Shown: positions 1-10,633, counted from the stretch's first letter. The stretch: 64,000 bases of DNA from Camarhynchus parvulus (GCF_901933205.1 NC_044585.1:682001-746000), one strand, 5' to 3'. Numbers and translations: made by a program. Notes: a model not told the origin generated them from the letters alone.

Positions 1-235
1 GAGTGCTGCAGTCTCAAGGGCACCGTTGGAGCAGATGTGGTGTTAGGAAATGCAGAGGGGGCTCTGTGGCCCTTCCCAGGAGCATCCCTGCTGTCCCTCC
101 CCGGGACAAGGAGCTGGTGCTGTTTCCTCCTCCCTGCCCTGGGCTGCTCTGCAGGGGCAGGGTCACAGTGGTGTCCCTCACTGCCTGTGGTCCTTTGCTT
201 TGCTCCCGCCCAGGACCAAAGGCCACTGTGGAGAG

Positions 236-600
236 TCACAGAACCATGGAATCATTAGGGCTGGAAAAGATCTCCAAGATCATCAAATCCAACCTCTGAC
301 CAACACCCCTGGCCACCAAACCATATTGTGAAGTGCCAGGTCTGCTCACTTTTTGAACACCTCCAGGGATAAACACCTCCAGCTGATAAAAAAATCTCCA
401 AACCCCATTCCAAAGCAGCAAAACACAGGAGAAGCAACCAGATAATTATTGTTTTCATTGACTCCAGCTGTGACTCCAGCCTGTTCCAGGGCCTGACCAC
501 CCTTTGAGTGAGGAAATTGTCCCTGATTTCCAGCCTGAAGCTCCCTTGGTGTGCAGCTTGAGGCCGTTTCCCCTTTCCCACCTGCCCAGGAAGGTGCCTG
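236..600 (-). mobile_element. CR1 LINE 3' portion, old and interrupted
   Basis: On the minus strand this follows the avian CR1 3' end: tail-proximal CACAGAACCATGGAATCATT, then the segment matching 'AAGATCATCAAATCCAACC', then TTTTGAACACCTCCAGGGAT and CCTGACCACCCTTTGAGTG. It is 5'-truncated and diverged, and is split at about 384-458 by a piece of LTR group A. CR1 is a non-LTR retrotransposon; this copy carries no reverse transcriptase or endonuclease coding and is dead. Confidence 0.8.
384..458 (-). mobile_element. internal fragment of LTR group A inside a CR1
   Basis: About 75 bp beginning ATCTCCAAACCCCATTCC and running through CAGATAATTATTGTTTTCAT match the middle of the group A LTRs at 9823-10285, 29483-29900 and 62714-63077. 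Neither LTR end is present, so this is not a normal integration. CR1 sequence resumes on both sides, and the CR1 motif AACACCTCCAG is repeated just before the fragment. Confidence 0.7.
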
Positions 601-897
601 GTGCCCCCTGAGCAGGTCCCTGAGCCCTGCTGGCACAGGTGGGCAGCAGCTCCTCCTGGCTGCCTGCCTGGCTCTCTGCAGCAGCACAGGGAATATGCAA
701 ATTTAACCTTTGCATTTTCTGTGCTGTTCTTTTCCTGGGAAATGTCACCGGGGGCACCAAGCTGGGATCGCCTGGCACTGGGGGAAAGAGCAGCAGTGGT
801 GTGTGCCTGGCTTCTGGGGAGGATCCAGCGTGGAGCTGCCTCCTCCAGGGAGGGCTCTGGGAGCTGCCCTGCCCTGCCCTGATGTCTGCAGGGATGG

Positions 898-1572
898 TGT
901 CTTGGTTTGGAAAGACAGGAGTTTGCTAAGGAAGGCAGGAGCCTCCCCTGAAATGGAGAATGTAAACCCTCCCCACCCCTCCAAATTGCTATAATTTTAA
1001 ATTAAGGGGCTCTCAGGCAAAGATATGGGAGCAGGAAATAACAGTTCTTTGATAGGGAAGGGAAAAAAAAAGGGATAAAATAAACAATGCAGTGCACTAG
1101 AACAACACTGCCAGAGTCAGAACCCAACCTGACACCCTGTGGGTCAGGGTGTTGGCAGCAGTCCCATTGGAATTGTGGCTCAGCCCTCCTGCAGTGTCAG
1201 GGGTGGTTCTGTTGGAGCAGGGATCCTGGAGAAAGGTGCAGTCTCTGCCTCTGAAGATCCAGGGGAAGAAGAGGCAGCTGCTGTTCCTCTGGGAAATCCA
1301 GTGCAGAAGCCGTGCTGGTGTTCCAGAATCTCCAGATTATATCCAGGCAGGAATGCTTGGCTCCTCCCTCTGGGCTCACATCTCCCAATGGGATGCTGTA
1401 GTTCTTATCAGCCATGCAGGGACATTCAATAGTCTGTTATCAGCAATGTCCCCTCCCAGGGAGGTGTGAATGTGGTCACTCAATGAGAGAGGTAAAGCAA
1501 ACTGCTCACTTGACAAAGGTAATCAGCCATACAGATGGTAATTGAAAACATCTTGCATTGCAATCTGCAACA
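898..1572. mobile_element. solo LTR, group E copy 1
   Basis: A 675-bp element with TGTCTTGG...GCAACA ends, flanked by the 5-bp duplication GATGG (893-897 and 1573-1577). It is colinear with the second copy at 35519-36207: both share CAGGAGCCTCCCCTGAAATG, GCAAAGATATGGGAGCAGGA and GGAATGCTTGGCTCCTCCC in order. No internal retroviral sequence adjoins it. Because GATGG is also the unit of the array that follows, the TSD is suggestive rather than proven. Transcriptional polarity was not settled. Confidence 0.75.
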
Positions 1573-1652
1573 GATGGATGGATGGGATGGGGATGGGATG
1601 GGATGGGATGGGATGGGATGGGATGGGATGGGATGGGATGGGATGGGATGGG
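1573..1652. repeat. GGATG/GGGAT microsatellite
   Basis: About 80 bp of GATGG changing into uniform GGGAT pentamers, directly abutting the right end of the group E LTR. Runs of GGG separated by AT can form G-quadruplexes on the plus strand. The open frames across it (Gly-Met-Gly-Trp-Asp type) are repeat artefacts. Confidence 0.95.
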
Positions 1653-2140
1653 TGACTGGAGCCAGCTCCAGTGCCAGAGGGAGGTTGTGTCCCTCGTGTC
1701 CCCAAGGCTGGGGGAGCTATCGAGAGTGCCACATCTGCTGCTGCTGGGAAATGCCTGGGACGCAGTGCTGTGCTCCAGGGATGGATCCAGAGGCTGCTGC
1801 TGTGGCAGGAGGGAGCTCCCTGTTTGCCTGGAGACAGGAGGGGAATCCCAGCTGGCAGAGCTGGCAGTGGCTGATGGGACTGTCCCAGCTCAGCCCAGAC
1901 CGAGGTGAAGGGCTGGGATTATTCCTGGGAAGCACCTGTAGGATAAACAAGATGGGGGTTGCAGTGCAGGCAGGACTGACTGTGGGCGGGAGAGGAATTT
2001 CAGCACCAGAATAACCAAAGCCTTTATTAACACCCCTGAATGTGCTGCCACATTGGCTTTGTGGCTTTTGGCAGCCCCTGCCAGGGTGGATGTGCTGATC
2101 TCCGCACCATTCTCATGGAAAAATTCCATAATTCCACTGA
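1653..2140. other. single-copy interval, no feature seen
   Basis: GC-rich sequence without a recognisable element, exon or RNA. A TTTATTAACACCCCTG stretch sits near 2020-2035 without other support. Confidence 0.5.
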
Positions 2141-2532
2141 GGAGCAGCTGAGGGAGCTGGGAAGGGGCTCAGCCTGGAGCAAAGGAGGCTCAGGGGGGAC
2201 CTTGTGGCTCTGCACAGCTCCTGCCAGGAGGGGACAGCCGGGGGGGTCGGGCTGTGCTCCAGGGAACAGGGACAGGAGCAGAGGGAACGGCCTCAGGCTG
2301 GGCCAGGGCAGCTCAGGGTGGATTTTGGGAACATTTCCAATGACTGAAAGGGTGGTCAGGCACTGGCACAGCTGCCCAGGGCAGGGCTGGATCCCCATCC
2401 CTGGAGGTGCTCCCAAAACTGTGCGGGTGAGGCACTGGGACAGGGCTCAGTGCTGAACGTGCTGCTGCTGGCTCCGCGGTTGGACTCAACAATCTCAGGG
2501 GCTTTGTCCAACCCAGACAATTCTGTGATTCC
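2141..2532 (+). mobile_element. CR1 LINE 3' end
   Basis: Classic CR1 3' landmarks occur in order: GAGGCTCAGGGGGGACCTTG, GGAACGGCCTCAGGCTGGGC, TGACTGAAAGGGTGGTCAGG, CATCCCTGGAGGTG, and the tail CAATTCTGTGATTCCC. It is 5'-truncated with no coding capacity. The tail runs directly into a 41-bp minisatellite whose units contain the same TTCTGTG motif. Confidence 0.9.
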
Positions 2533-2735
2533 CATGGGCTGTGCCAGCCCCAGCTCTGGGTTCTGTGATTCTGTGGGGGCTGTGCCAGCCCCAGCTCTGG
2601 GTCCTGTGGTTCCCCATGGGCTGTGCCAGCCCCAGCTCTGGGTTCTGTGGTTCCCCATGGGCTGTGCCAGCCCCAGCTCTGGGCCTGTGGTTCCCATGGG
2701 CTGTGCCAGCCCCAGCTCTGGTTCTGTGGTTCCTG
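2521..2735. repeat. 41-bp minisatellite grown on a CR1 tail
   Basis: Five units, each with GGGCTGTGCCAGCCCCAGCT followed by a TTCTGTGGTTCC-like piece; the core GCTGTGCC recurs at 2538, 2579, 2620, 2661 and 2700 (spacing 41, 41, 41, 39). The first unit overlaps the CR1 terminal TTCTGTGATTCC, which suggests the array began there. Confidence 0.92.
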
Positions 2736-2776
2736 TGGGCTGGCACAGCCCATGGGAGTCACAGAACCCTGGGTCT
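2736..2776 (-). repeat. inverted copy of the 41-bp unit
   Basis: GGCTGGCACAGCCCATGGGA followed by GTCACAGAACCCTGGG is the reverse complement of the preceding unit. It therefore forms a hairpin-capable inverted junction with the end of the array. Confidence 0.8.
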
Positions 2777-3080
2777 GAGGGGTGGGAGAGCTCCCCAGGC
2801 TCTGTCCTGGGGCTGGGATGGGAAGGTGGGAGCAGGGCAGGGATGTGTTTCCATTCCTGGGCAACCCCAGAGCACCTGGCCAGGGGTGGGGCCACTCAGG
2901 GGACACTGGGACAGGCTCCTGGGGACAAGAGGGACAGAGCAGGGACAGCCCAGGGCCAGGCAGGCTCTGCAAGGTGTGGGATTATTACAGCCAAAGGCAC
3001 CTGGGGACTGGAGCATCCCCAGCTCACAGCAGGGGCTGCTCTGGAACATTCCCTGCCCAGCACTCACAGGAGCAAGGCCT

Positions 3081-3386
3081 GTGATAGCCACGGGATTTTC
3101 TGGTGATAGCCATGGGATCTTCTGGTGATAGCCACGGGATTTTCTGGTGATAGCCACGGGATCTTCTGGTGATAGCCACGGGATTTTCTGGTGATAGCCA
3201 TGGGATTTTCTGGTGATAGCCACGGGATTTTCTGGTGATAGCCATGGGATTTTCTGGTGATAGCCACGGGATTTTCTGGTGATAGCTATGGGATCTTCTG
3301 GTGATATCACAGGATTTTCTAGTGATAGCCATGGGATTTTCTGGTGATAGCCATGGGATTTTCTGGTGATAGCCACAGGATTTTCC
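3081..3386. repeat. 22-bp minisatellite
   Basis: About 14 units of 22 bp, each GTGATAGCCAYGGGATYTTC plus TG, differing mainly at C/T positions. Because 22 is not a multiple of three, three units give a 22-residue period in translation, and minus-strand frames stay open across it (Ser-Pro-Glu-Asn-Pro repeats). This is a by-product of the unit lacking stops, not a gene. Confidence 0.95.
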
Positions 3387-3561
3387 TGGGCCTATCCATA
3401 GGAAACAGGGAGAACCAGGCCAGCTTTTTAATGCCTCAGAGAAGAGCCTCATTCCAAAGATGAGAACAAAATTTATCCCTTTTTTCATGTGAACCATTTT
3501 AAGGAGCATCTTTAGGCTGGGTGGCAGATGGGAATGGCCAAGGTCTGGTTTATTTATTCTT

Positions 3562-3768
3562 TACTCAGAGGGTGGGCAGGCCCTGGCACAGGGTGCCCAG
3601 AGCAGCTGGGGCTGCCCCTGGATCCCTGGCAGTGCCCAAGGCCAGGCTGGACATTGGGGCTGGGAGCAGCCTGGGACAGTGGGAGGTGTCCCTGCCATGG
3701 CAGGGGTGGCACTGGATGGGCTTTAAGGGCTTTTCAAACCCAAACCACTCTGGGATTCTGTGATTCTG
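3562..3768 (+). mobile_element. CR1 LINE 3' end, GC-rich songbird type
   Basis: Starts with GGGTGGGCAGGCCCTGGCAC and runs through CCAAGGCCAGGCTGGACATT, GGGAGGTGTCCCTGCCATGG and GCACTGGATGGGCTTTAAGG to TGGGATTCTGTGATTCTG. This is the most repeated CR1 type in the window. 5'-truncated, no coding. Confidence 0.92.
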
Positions 3769-4720
3769 AGCTCTGGGGCAGAGCTGCTGCTTCCCAAATC
3801 CCTTCAGGAGCAAACATGGGCTGCTGGTGCAGATGTGGAGCTGCCCCTGGCAGGGGAGGCAGCAGAGGGCTCAGAGGCACTGCCTGTTTTCCCAGCCAGG
3901 GAGAAGCATGTCCTGGTGTAATTGCCTGGCTTCTTTGGAAAAAAAACCCACTGTAGTTCCTAGAAATTCAATATTGAAAGCACTGAGTAGGACCCTCTGT
4001 GGATTAATTTTGAGGAGAGAAGAAGAATGAGGAATTTAATGCTCACTCTAATGAATGTCAATCTTCTCTCTTAATGAATAGGAATCACAGTTTGCTGCAC
4101 ATTGTTGGGAAATGAAAAGCATCCTAAGTTCCATTCAGTTCCTCTTTTTTTTCTGTTCCCCTTTCTTTCTTTTCTCCCCTCTTTGAGCGAGATAATGCTG
4201 TGCACAGCAGATGTGAACATTCATTTGTGAGCACGGAGGATTTTTATCTCTCCCTGTACAAGGCAAGGCTCTCCTTCAGCTGAGCTTTGTAAAATTTCCT
4301 GTACAATCCAAACATTGCTTCAGAGCTGGATCCTTCACAGCCAGCTGGGGTGGGGTTTGTCCCTTTTTCTTGGGAAACCATCCTGAAAATGCAGAGCAGA
4401 GCTGGCCCAGCGTGTGCTTGATGTGTTTGCTGCTCTCAGCCCTGGCTTTGCTGCTTGGAGTGGCAGAGCTGAGGCTCTGGTGCCACTGTCACCCTGGAAG
4501 GGACACAAAAGGACACAAACCCCCCCCCCAGACCCCATGGCATCCCTTCCCTTGGCAGAGGGATGCCCAGGGGTGATGCCAGGGGGGTTGCAGCAGGAGC
4601 TCTGGCTTTGGGAAAGTTCTGTGGCTGGCACAGGGCAGGGCAGAACCCGGGGATCCAGCCAGGACAGGGGAACTGCCCAGCACTGCCCAGCCCTGGGCCT
4701 CAGCTCCTGCCTCTGCTGGG
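3769..4720. other. single-copy interval with an AT-richer core
   Basis: No repeat or exon is recognised. About 3930-4340 is AT-richer than its surroundings (TGGATTAATTTTGAGGAG, GAATTTAATGCTCACTC, GTAAAATTTCCTGTAC) and looks like old non-repetitive DNA that could be a conserved non-coding element; this is only an impression. A run of nine Cs lies near 4520. Confidence 0.4.
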
Positions 4721-4810
4721 GGATGGATGGATGGATGGATGGATGGATGGATGGATGGATGGATGGATGGATGGATGGATGGATGGATGGATGGATGGAT
4801 GGATGGATGG
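4721..4810. repeat. GGAT tetranucleotide microsatellite
   Basis: An uninterrupted 90-bp run of GGAT, about 22 units. The lack of interruptions implies that it is young or actively mutating. Confidence 0.98.
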
Positions 4811-4831
4811 CCCAGGGCCTCTGCAGCAGCA

Positions 4832-4925
4832 CAGCAGCCCCATTGCAGCAGCACAGCAGCCCTATTGCAGCACAGCACCCCCATTGCAGCACAGCACCCC
4901 CATTGCAGCACAGCACTCCATTGCA
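4832..4925. repeat. short 18-19-bp direct repeats
   Basis: Four to five degenerate copies of CCCATTGCAGCACAGCA lie just downstream of the GGAT tract. Confidence 0.8.
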
Positions 4926-5030
4926 GCTGGGGTGGGGTTCTGTGGGCAGCAGAGCCCTCTGAGTGCCAGGAGCCTCCTGGTTCCTGTCCTGCTCCATGGC
5001 AGCTCCTGGCCTGGGGAGAGCCACAGGCCA

Positions 5031-5282
5031 AGGGATCCCCTGGAACTGCTGTGGGGTCAGGGGATCCCCTGGAACTGCTGTGGGGTCAGGGGATCTCCTG
5101 GAACTGCTGAGGGGTCAGGGCATCCCCTGGATCTGCTGAGGGGTCAGGGGATCTCCTGGATCTGCTGAGGGGTCAGGGGATCTCCTGGAACTGCTGAGGG
5201 ACCAGGGGATCTCCTGGAACTGCTGAGGGGTCAGGGGATCTCCTGGAACTGCTGAGAGACCAGGGGATCTCCTGGAACTGCT
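5031..5282. repeat. 29-bp minisatellite
   Basis: Eight to nine units of GGGGATCTCCTGGAACTGCT plus GAGGGGTCA (29 bp). Variants alternate GATCCCC/GATCTCC and AACTGC/ATCTGC. Confidence 0.93.
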
Positions 5283-5475
5283 GAGCTCTGGCTGAGGGCT
5301 CAGCCCAGCCAGCCTGGCCATCTGCCCTTCTCCATGGCTCTGTTTGGATCAGGGGGTCACCTCAGACCCTGGGGACAGTCTGGGGACACCCAGCACGGGC
5401 CCTGGCACTGGAGACAGCAGCAGCAGCTGCTGGGGCTGCCAGGAGAAGGCTCCGTGGCTTCTGGGGCTTGGGAGG

Positions 5476-6012
5476 GACTTGGGGTGTACATGGGGGCATT
5501 TGGGGGGTACATGGGGGATTTGGGGGGTACATGGGGGATTTGGGGTGTATGTGGAAGTTTGGGGTGTACATGGAGACTTTGGGGTGTATGTCAGGGTTTG
5601 GGGTGTGTATGGGGGCTTTGGTCTGTATGTGGAGGTTTGGGGTGTATGTCAAGGTTTGGGGTGTACATGAAGACTTTGGGGTGAATGTGGAGGTTCGGGG
5701 TGTACATGGAGACTCTGGGGTCTGTGTGAGGTTTGGGGTCTCTGTGGGGGCTCTGAGAGGTGTGAGTGGAGGATTGAGGTGTACATGGAGGTTTTGGGGT
5801 CTCTGTGAGGTTTTGGGGTCTCTGTGAGGTTTGGGGGCTCTGAGGTGTGAGTGGAGGTTTGGGGTGTGTATGGGGGCTTTGTATGTGGAGGTTGTGGGTG
5901 CACATGGAGGTTTTGGGGTGGCTGTGGGTGTTTGGGGTACATATGGGGCCCTTGGGGCTCATGTGGGATGTTCGGGGTGTCTGTGGAGGCTCTGGGGGGT
6001 GTGTGGGGTGTG
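5476..6012. repeat. degenerate ~20-bp G/T-rich minisatellite
   Basis: Over 500 bp of TTTGGGGTGTACATGGAG-like units with variable length (about 18-30 bp) and frequent GGGG runs on the plus strand. Unit variation is high, so it is older than the neighbouring perfect tracts. Apparent proteins rich in Gly, Val and Trp are repeat translation. Confidence 0.9.
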
Positions 6013-6228
6013 GAGCACACACTGAGGCCCCTCCTGCTGCTCCCAGCACCCAGGCTCAGGCACGAAGGGATGAGTGGCTGCAGGAGAGGGAAGGGGAACT
6101 CTGAGGAGCAGGGGGACAGAGCTGAGGCCTGGCCCCATCCATGCTCCAGGAGTGGAGCCCAGGCAGCCCCTGGGAAGGGAGGGGAGGTGTGAGCAGAGCC
6201 TGCAGCACCCGAGGCAGGCTGGGATCAG

Positions 6229-6838
6229 TGTGAAAAACCCCAAACACTTGTTTTTTAAAATATTAAAAGTTTAATGATAATAAAATGGTTATAAAAATAA
6301 TAATATAATTAGATTAATAATAATTTGGACAATTTGGATTAGGACAATATGAGACAATAGAAACAAACAGTTATGGACAGGCCAGGTACCTTTTTCTGGG
6401 CAAAATAAGCCCGAGAAAGGCCCCACTTTAACAGAGGATTAACCCTTAAAAGCAACAGCCTGTTGCATATTCATACACCTCATTCATGATGCACAAATTC
6501 CATTCAAACACAGGATTCTGTCTGAGCAGTGTCACCTTCTTCCTCTCAATCCTGATAGTGTCTTCAGAGCTGAGTGAGGCAAGAAGTTCGTTTCTTCTGA
6601 TAAATTCTCTTTCTCTGAAAGATTCAGGTGTCCTGTGGCTGCTATCTCACTGTGAGTCCTTTCTTTAACAAAGAGTATTTTACACAGCAGAGTTTCGATT
6701 TTAACATTTTGTTATAACCTAAAACTATATTTAACACACTACTTAAGAGAATTAACACAGCATCACTTTCTAACACAGCACATACAATATTCATTTCAAT
6801 ATTTGTGAAATACAATCATAAAATACACATTTGTCACA
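6229..6838. mobile_element. solo LTR, group B copy 1
   Basis: A 610-bp AT-rich LTR with TGTGAAAAACC...TTTGTCACA ends, flanked by ATCAG (6224-6228) and ACCAG (6839-6843), a 5-bp TSD with one mismatch. It is colinear with 55495-56112 and, in reverse complement, with 11874-12383; shared motifs include CCTGTTGCATATTCATACAC and TCCATTCAAACACAGGATTC. A 5-bp TSD is usual for ERVL-type elements. No internal region adjoins. Polarity not settled. Confidence 0.85.
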
Positions 6839-7392
6839 ACCAGGATGCAGATCAGGAGCAGGGCCAGGGATGCCTGTGGCCGTGCTTTGGGATGTGGAGG
6901 GGAAGGGGCAGCCTGGCAGGAAGGAAGGGGCTTTCCCTGGTCTGTTCCCCTGTGCAGATGGCTCCAGCTGAGCGGATGCTGGCTCAGGGCCAGGGGAGTT
7001 TAGAGTTGCACTGTTTTAAAATATTTATTAATGTGAAGATGTCATTAGCACTTAAGCCGAGGCAATACCGTAGAAGTCTTTTTGCTGGAGTGGAAGTTAG
7101 TGATGCTGAAAAGCCATTAAGCTGTAAATATAAACTATATTAAGTGCTCAGGAGCAACCTTAAATATCCCTCAGCTGGTTGCTCTGCCTGTGCAAGGCTG
7201 AGTGTCTGAGAGGGGATTATTCACAGAGATCTCCCTGCCCAGGGCCTGGCTCTGCCCAGGGCCTCCAGGAGGGGCCTGAGGGGATTTGCAGGTGAGATTT
7301 TGAGCTCAGGGATTGCTGTTCAGTGCCTGATATCCCCCAGAACCACAGGATGCCACAGGCAGGGACAAGAAGAGAGAGCGTTCAACCCTGCC
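6839..7392. other. single-copy interval with AT-rich core
   Basis: About 7008-7145 (TTTAAAATATTTATTAATGT, CTTAAGCCGAGGCAATACCG) stands out as AT-rich, non-repetitive DNA between GC-rich flanks. It is a candidate conserved non-coding element. No exon or RNA gene is recognised. Confidence 0.4.
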
Positions 7393-7564
7393 CAGCCTGG
7401 CCTTGGGCACTGCCAGGGATCCAGGGGCAGCCCCAGCTGCTCTGGGCACCCTGTGCCAGGGCCTGCCCACCCTGCCAGGGAACAATTCCTAATTCCCAAT
7501 ATCCCATCCATCCCTGCCCTCTGGCACTGGGAGCCATTCCCTGTGTCCTGTCCCTCCATCCCAG
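7393..7564 (-). mobile_element. CR1 LINE fragment
   Basis: Reverse complement of the common CR1 type: GCCTTGGGCACTGCCAGGGA, CCCTGTGCCAGGGCCTGCCC, AATTCCTAATTCCCAATATC, then CATTCCCTGTGTCCTGTCCC. The 3' tail half (the GGGAGGTGTCCCTGCC region) is missing at the left boundary. Confidence 0.85.
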
Positions 7565-8031
7565 GCCATGCACACTGAGCCCAGAGCAGGAGGCTGTGGC
7601 TGAGATCCTGGGGTGGCTGCTGTCCCTGGACAAGGCTCACGATGCATTCAGCCCCTGCTGAGGCTCCTGCCCATCTCCATGGGCTCCCTGCCCAGTCAGG
7701 ATCAGCCCTGATCCTCCTGTCCTGCCAGATCAGGAGCTGGGATTTTCTCAGAAAGGGCTGCCAGAGCTCAGGGAGTTGGTGACTGCAGTGGCCCTGAGCC
7801 CTCTCTCCATCCCCCGGCTCACAGGGACAGGGCTGATGGGGGGTGGGTGCTGCTGACCCTGCCCTGGGGTCTCTGGGATCAGGCTCTGCCCCCCAATGTC
7901 TGCTCAGCATCCCCCAGAGCTGGGCAGCAGCAGCCCCTGAGCTCTCCTGTGCCAGGGTCCTGCTGCTGTGCCAGCCCTGCTCTGCTGCCCAGCTGTGCCC
8001 AGCCCTCCCAGTCTGGGTTCAGGGGAGGCCA
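7565..8031. other. interval without a recognised feature
   Basis: GC-rich sequence with many CAGCCC/CTGCC words; nothing else supported. Confidence 0.5.
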
Positions 8032-8466
8032 TGGAGGCTCCGAGGGCTGGAGCCAGGCTGGGAGAGCTGGGGGTGCTCACCTGGAGAGGAGAAGGCTCCA
8101 GGAAGAGCTCAGAGCCCCTGCCAGGGCCTGAAGGGGCTCCAGGAGAGCTGGAGAGGGACTGGGGACAAGGGATGGAGGGACAGGACACAGGGAATGGCTT
8201 CCCACTGCCAGAGGGCAGGGCTGGATGGGATATTGGGAATTAGGAATTGTTCCCTGGCAGGGTGGGCAGGCCCTGGCACAGGGTGCCCAGAGCAGCTGGG
8301 GCTGCCCCTGGATCCCTGGCAGTGCCCAAGGCCAGGCTGGACACTGGGGCTGGGAGCACCTGGGACAGTGGGAGGTGTCCCTGCCATGGCACTGGATGAG
8401 CTGCAAGGTCTCTTCCAACTATTCCTTAATTAACAATTAACAATTCCATGATTCTGTGATTCCATG
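8032..8466 (+). mobile_element. CR1 LINE 3' end, longer copy
   Basis: Contains AGAGCTGGGGGTGCTCACCT, GGAGAGGAGAAGGCTCCAGG, GGGACAAGGGATGGAGGGAC, GATGGGATATTGGGAATTAG and the full GC-rich 3' part, ending TCCATGATTCTGTGATTCCA. About 435 bp of non-coding 3' sequence; 5'-truncated. Confidence 0.92.
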
Positions 8467-9319
8467 GATTTTGTTACCCCCAGGGGCTGATGGGCAGCCT
8501 GGCCGCAGACCTGCCTCCCTCTGCTGCTGGACCCTCCTTCTGTGCTCCAGCCTAAGGCTGGCACTTGATTTAGTAAACTCCCTGCACCCAGGAGAGCTCA
8601 CATTTCAGTCTTTAAATCCAACCTGAATAAAGATTGCAGAAGTGAGGAGCCCCCACTCAGGCTGCTGAGAGCTCACAGTGATATGGATTTCTTAGGCAAT
8701 TAAATTGCACATAATAGAGTAACTGGATTGTACAAATTTAAAGAGCACCTGGAATATGCAGGCATATTCTGAAATTTCTAATCTCATATTTCAGCTCTAG
8801 CCCATTAATCTGTCATATTTAAGGCCTTTATTTCTTTTCTGTTCACCCTGCTGCAGAGTTGGGATATTGCTGGGAAATGCAGCTCTTCCATGTTTGCCTG
8901 GATCTCCTGGGCCATGGCCTGAGCTCCTTTTCCTACCCACATCCTGTGCTCCATCCTGGTTTTCTGAGGGGAGTGGAGCAGGGCTGGGACAGTGCAGAGC
9001 CCCCTGAGCAGGGACAGCCCTCCCTGGGTACAGGGGCTGCAGCCCCACGTCCCTGTCCCCATGCCCAGCCTGCCCACCCTGACTCTTCCCTTCTCCCCCC
9101 TCCAGCAGCCCCCCAGTGCTGTGTGCCCCTGCACTGTGCAATCTCCTTTCCCCTGGCACTGCTGGCCCCCGAGCTGCTCTCCTGGCCAGCTGGGCAGCAG
9201 AGGGGTCCCCATGGACAGGGAGGGAGCTCAGAGCCTGTGCTGGATCCAGGAGCCTCAGCAGCCACAGCTGCTGCTTACACTGATTATTTGGGGTTGAGAT
9301 GCAGCCAGGGGGATCTGGG
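8467..9319. other. single-copy interval
   Basis: The 8560-8830 part is AT-richer (CTTAGGCAATTAAATTGCAC, CTGGATTGTACAAATTTAAAG) and non-repetitive. The rest is GC-rich with no recognised element. Confidence 0.45.
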
Positions 9320-9524
9320 CCTGGGGGGATCCTCCCCTGAGTCTGGGGAGGATCTGAGGAGCACCTGAAGGAGAGGAACTGCAGCCCTGGCCCAGCTGCC
9401 CGGGGCAGGAGGAGTCCCATCCCTGTGGATGTGGGGGAGCGATGCCCTGTGCAGGGCTGGGGGAGCAGATGGAACTGGGGATCTCAGAGGGCTTTTCCAG
9501 CCCTTCTCACTCCATGACTGGTTT
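9320..9524 (+). mobile_element. CR1 LINE 3' end, diverged
   Basis: Weaker CR1 landmarks in order: GGAGAGGAACTGCAGCCCTG, CCCAGCTGCCCGGGGCAGG, GAGTCCCATCCCTGTGGATG, GAGGGCTTTTCCAGCCC and a CTCCATGACTGG tail. Confidence 0.7.
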
Positions 9525-9822
9525 GTGCCCCCCACCCCGGGTGTGGCAGCGGTGTCTGTGCCTGTCTCACCCCCACGGGTCCCTTTCCTGCCTGAGTGAC
9601 AAATTCCCTGTGTGGAACATTCCAGGTGTCCACTGCAGGAGCCCCAGTGCTGCTGAAGCCCAGCAGGCCCCGTGGCCGGCAGTGCGTGCCCCATGCATTT
9701 GTGGGGTCACAGAGTTATCTGGGGGATTTTTTCCCTTTACAAATCCCAAGAGCAGCCCAGCTCTGCCCAAGGAGATCCCTCAGAGATTGCCCTGAGGTGC
9801 AGTGCTGGGAGAGTCCCTGGGG

Positions 9823-10285
9823 TGTGGCATTTCTGGGTCCCGTGTGGCAGGAAGGAATGAATCTGACTCCATGCTCTTAGAAGGCTAATTTTTTTTTAAA
9901 TGACATGGTATGATATGATATGATATGATATGATATGATATGATATGATATGATATGATATGATATTATAATGCTATACTAAAACTATACTAGAGAATAG
10001 AGAAAGGATACATCAGAAGGCTTAACAAGATAATAATGAAAAACTCGTTACTCTCTCCAGAGTCCCGACACAGCTGGCTGTGATTGGTCATTAAGTTCAA
10101 ACAATTCACATGAAATCAATGAAACAATCACCAGTTGGTAAACAATCTCCAGACCACATTCCAAAGCAGCCAAACACAGGAGAAGCAATCAGATAATTAT
10201 TGTTTTCCTTTTTCTCTGAGGCTTCTCAGCTTCCCAGGAGAAGAAATCCTGGCGAAGGGAATTTTCAGAAAATATGACAGTGACA
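9823..10285 (-). mobile_element. solo LTR, group A copy 1
   Basis: About 463 bp, TGTGGC...GTGACA, flanked by CCTGGG and CCTGGT (6-bp TSD with one mismatch). Polarity is taken as minus: that strand carries ATGACCAATC (CCAAT box) and an AT-rich promoter-like region before the 3' end. A TGATA pentamer expansion lies inside. Shared with 29483-29900 and 62714-63077, e.g. CAGATAATTATTGTTTTC and AAATATGACAGTGACA. A 6-bp TSD fits ERVK-like (class II) elements. Confidence 0.82.
9908..9968. repeat. TGATA microsatellite inside an LTR
   Basis: About 60 bp of uninterrupted TGATA pentamers within the AT-rich part of the group A LTR. The other two copies have short, non-expanded AT tracts here, so the expansion came after insertion. 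Confidence 0.93.
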
Positions 10286-10633
10286 CCTGGTGTGGGCCTG
10301 TGCCCACCTGCAGCCAGTGCTGGGCTCTGCTCAGCTGCAGGCTTTGTTCCAGCAGAGCGCAGGGCCCAAGGCAGGGCCGTGTCCCTGGAGGCTGCTCAGG
10401 GTAACCCAGACAGGAATTGCAGCTCCTGCTCACCCCAAAGCTCAGCCCTGTGGCACCTGTGGCACCTGTGGCACTGAGCTGTCTCTCAGCTGCCCTGGGG
10501 TGTGGTAGTGGGCAGCCCTGGGCTGCCTCCACCCCCCTGCCCCTGCCCCAGCCCTTTCCACAGGGACTGTGCCTGCAGGAGCACTGGGATGGGATCTGGC
10601 TTCGGGATTCCATCTGTTGTAAATCATAAAGGC

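Noticed and set aside
3081..3386. Possible CRISPR array (regular ~22-bp repeats)
   Set aside because: Units are contiguous with no unique spacers, and the genome is a bird's.
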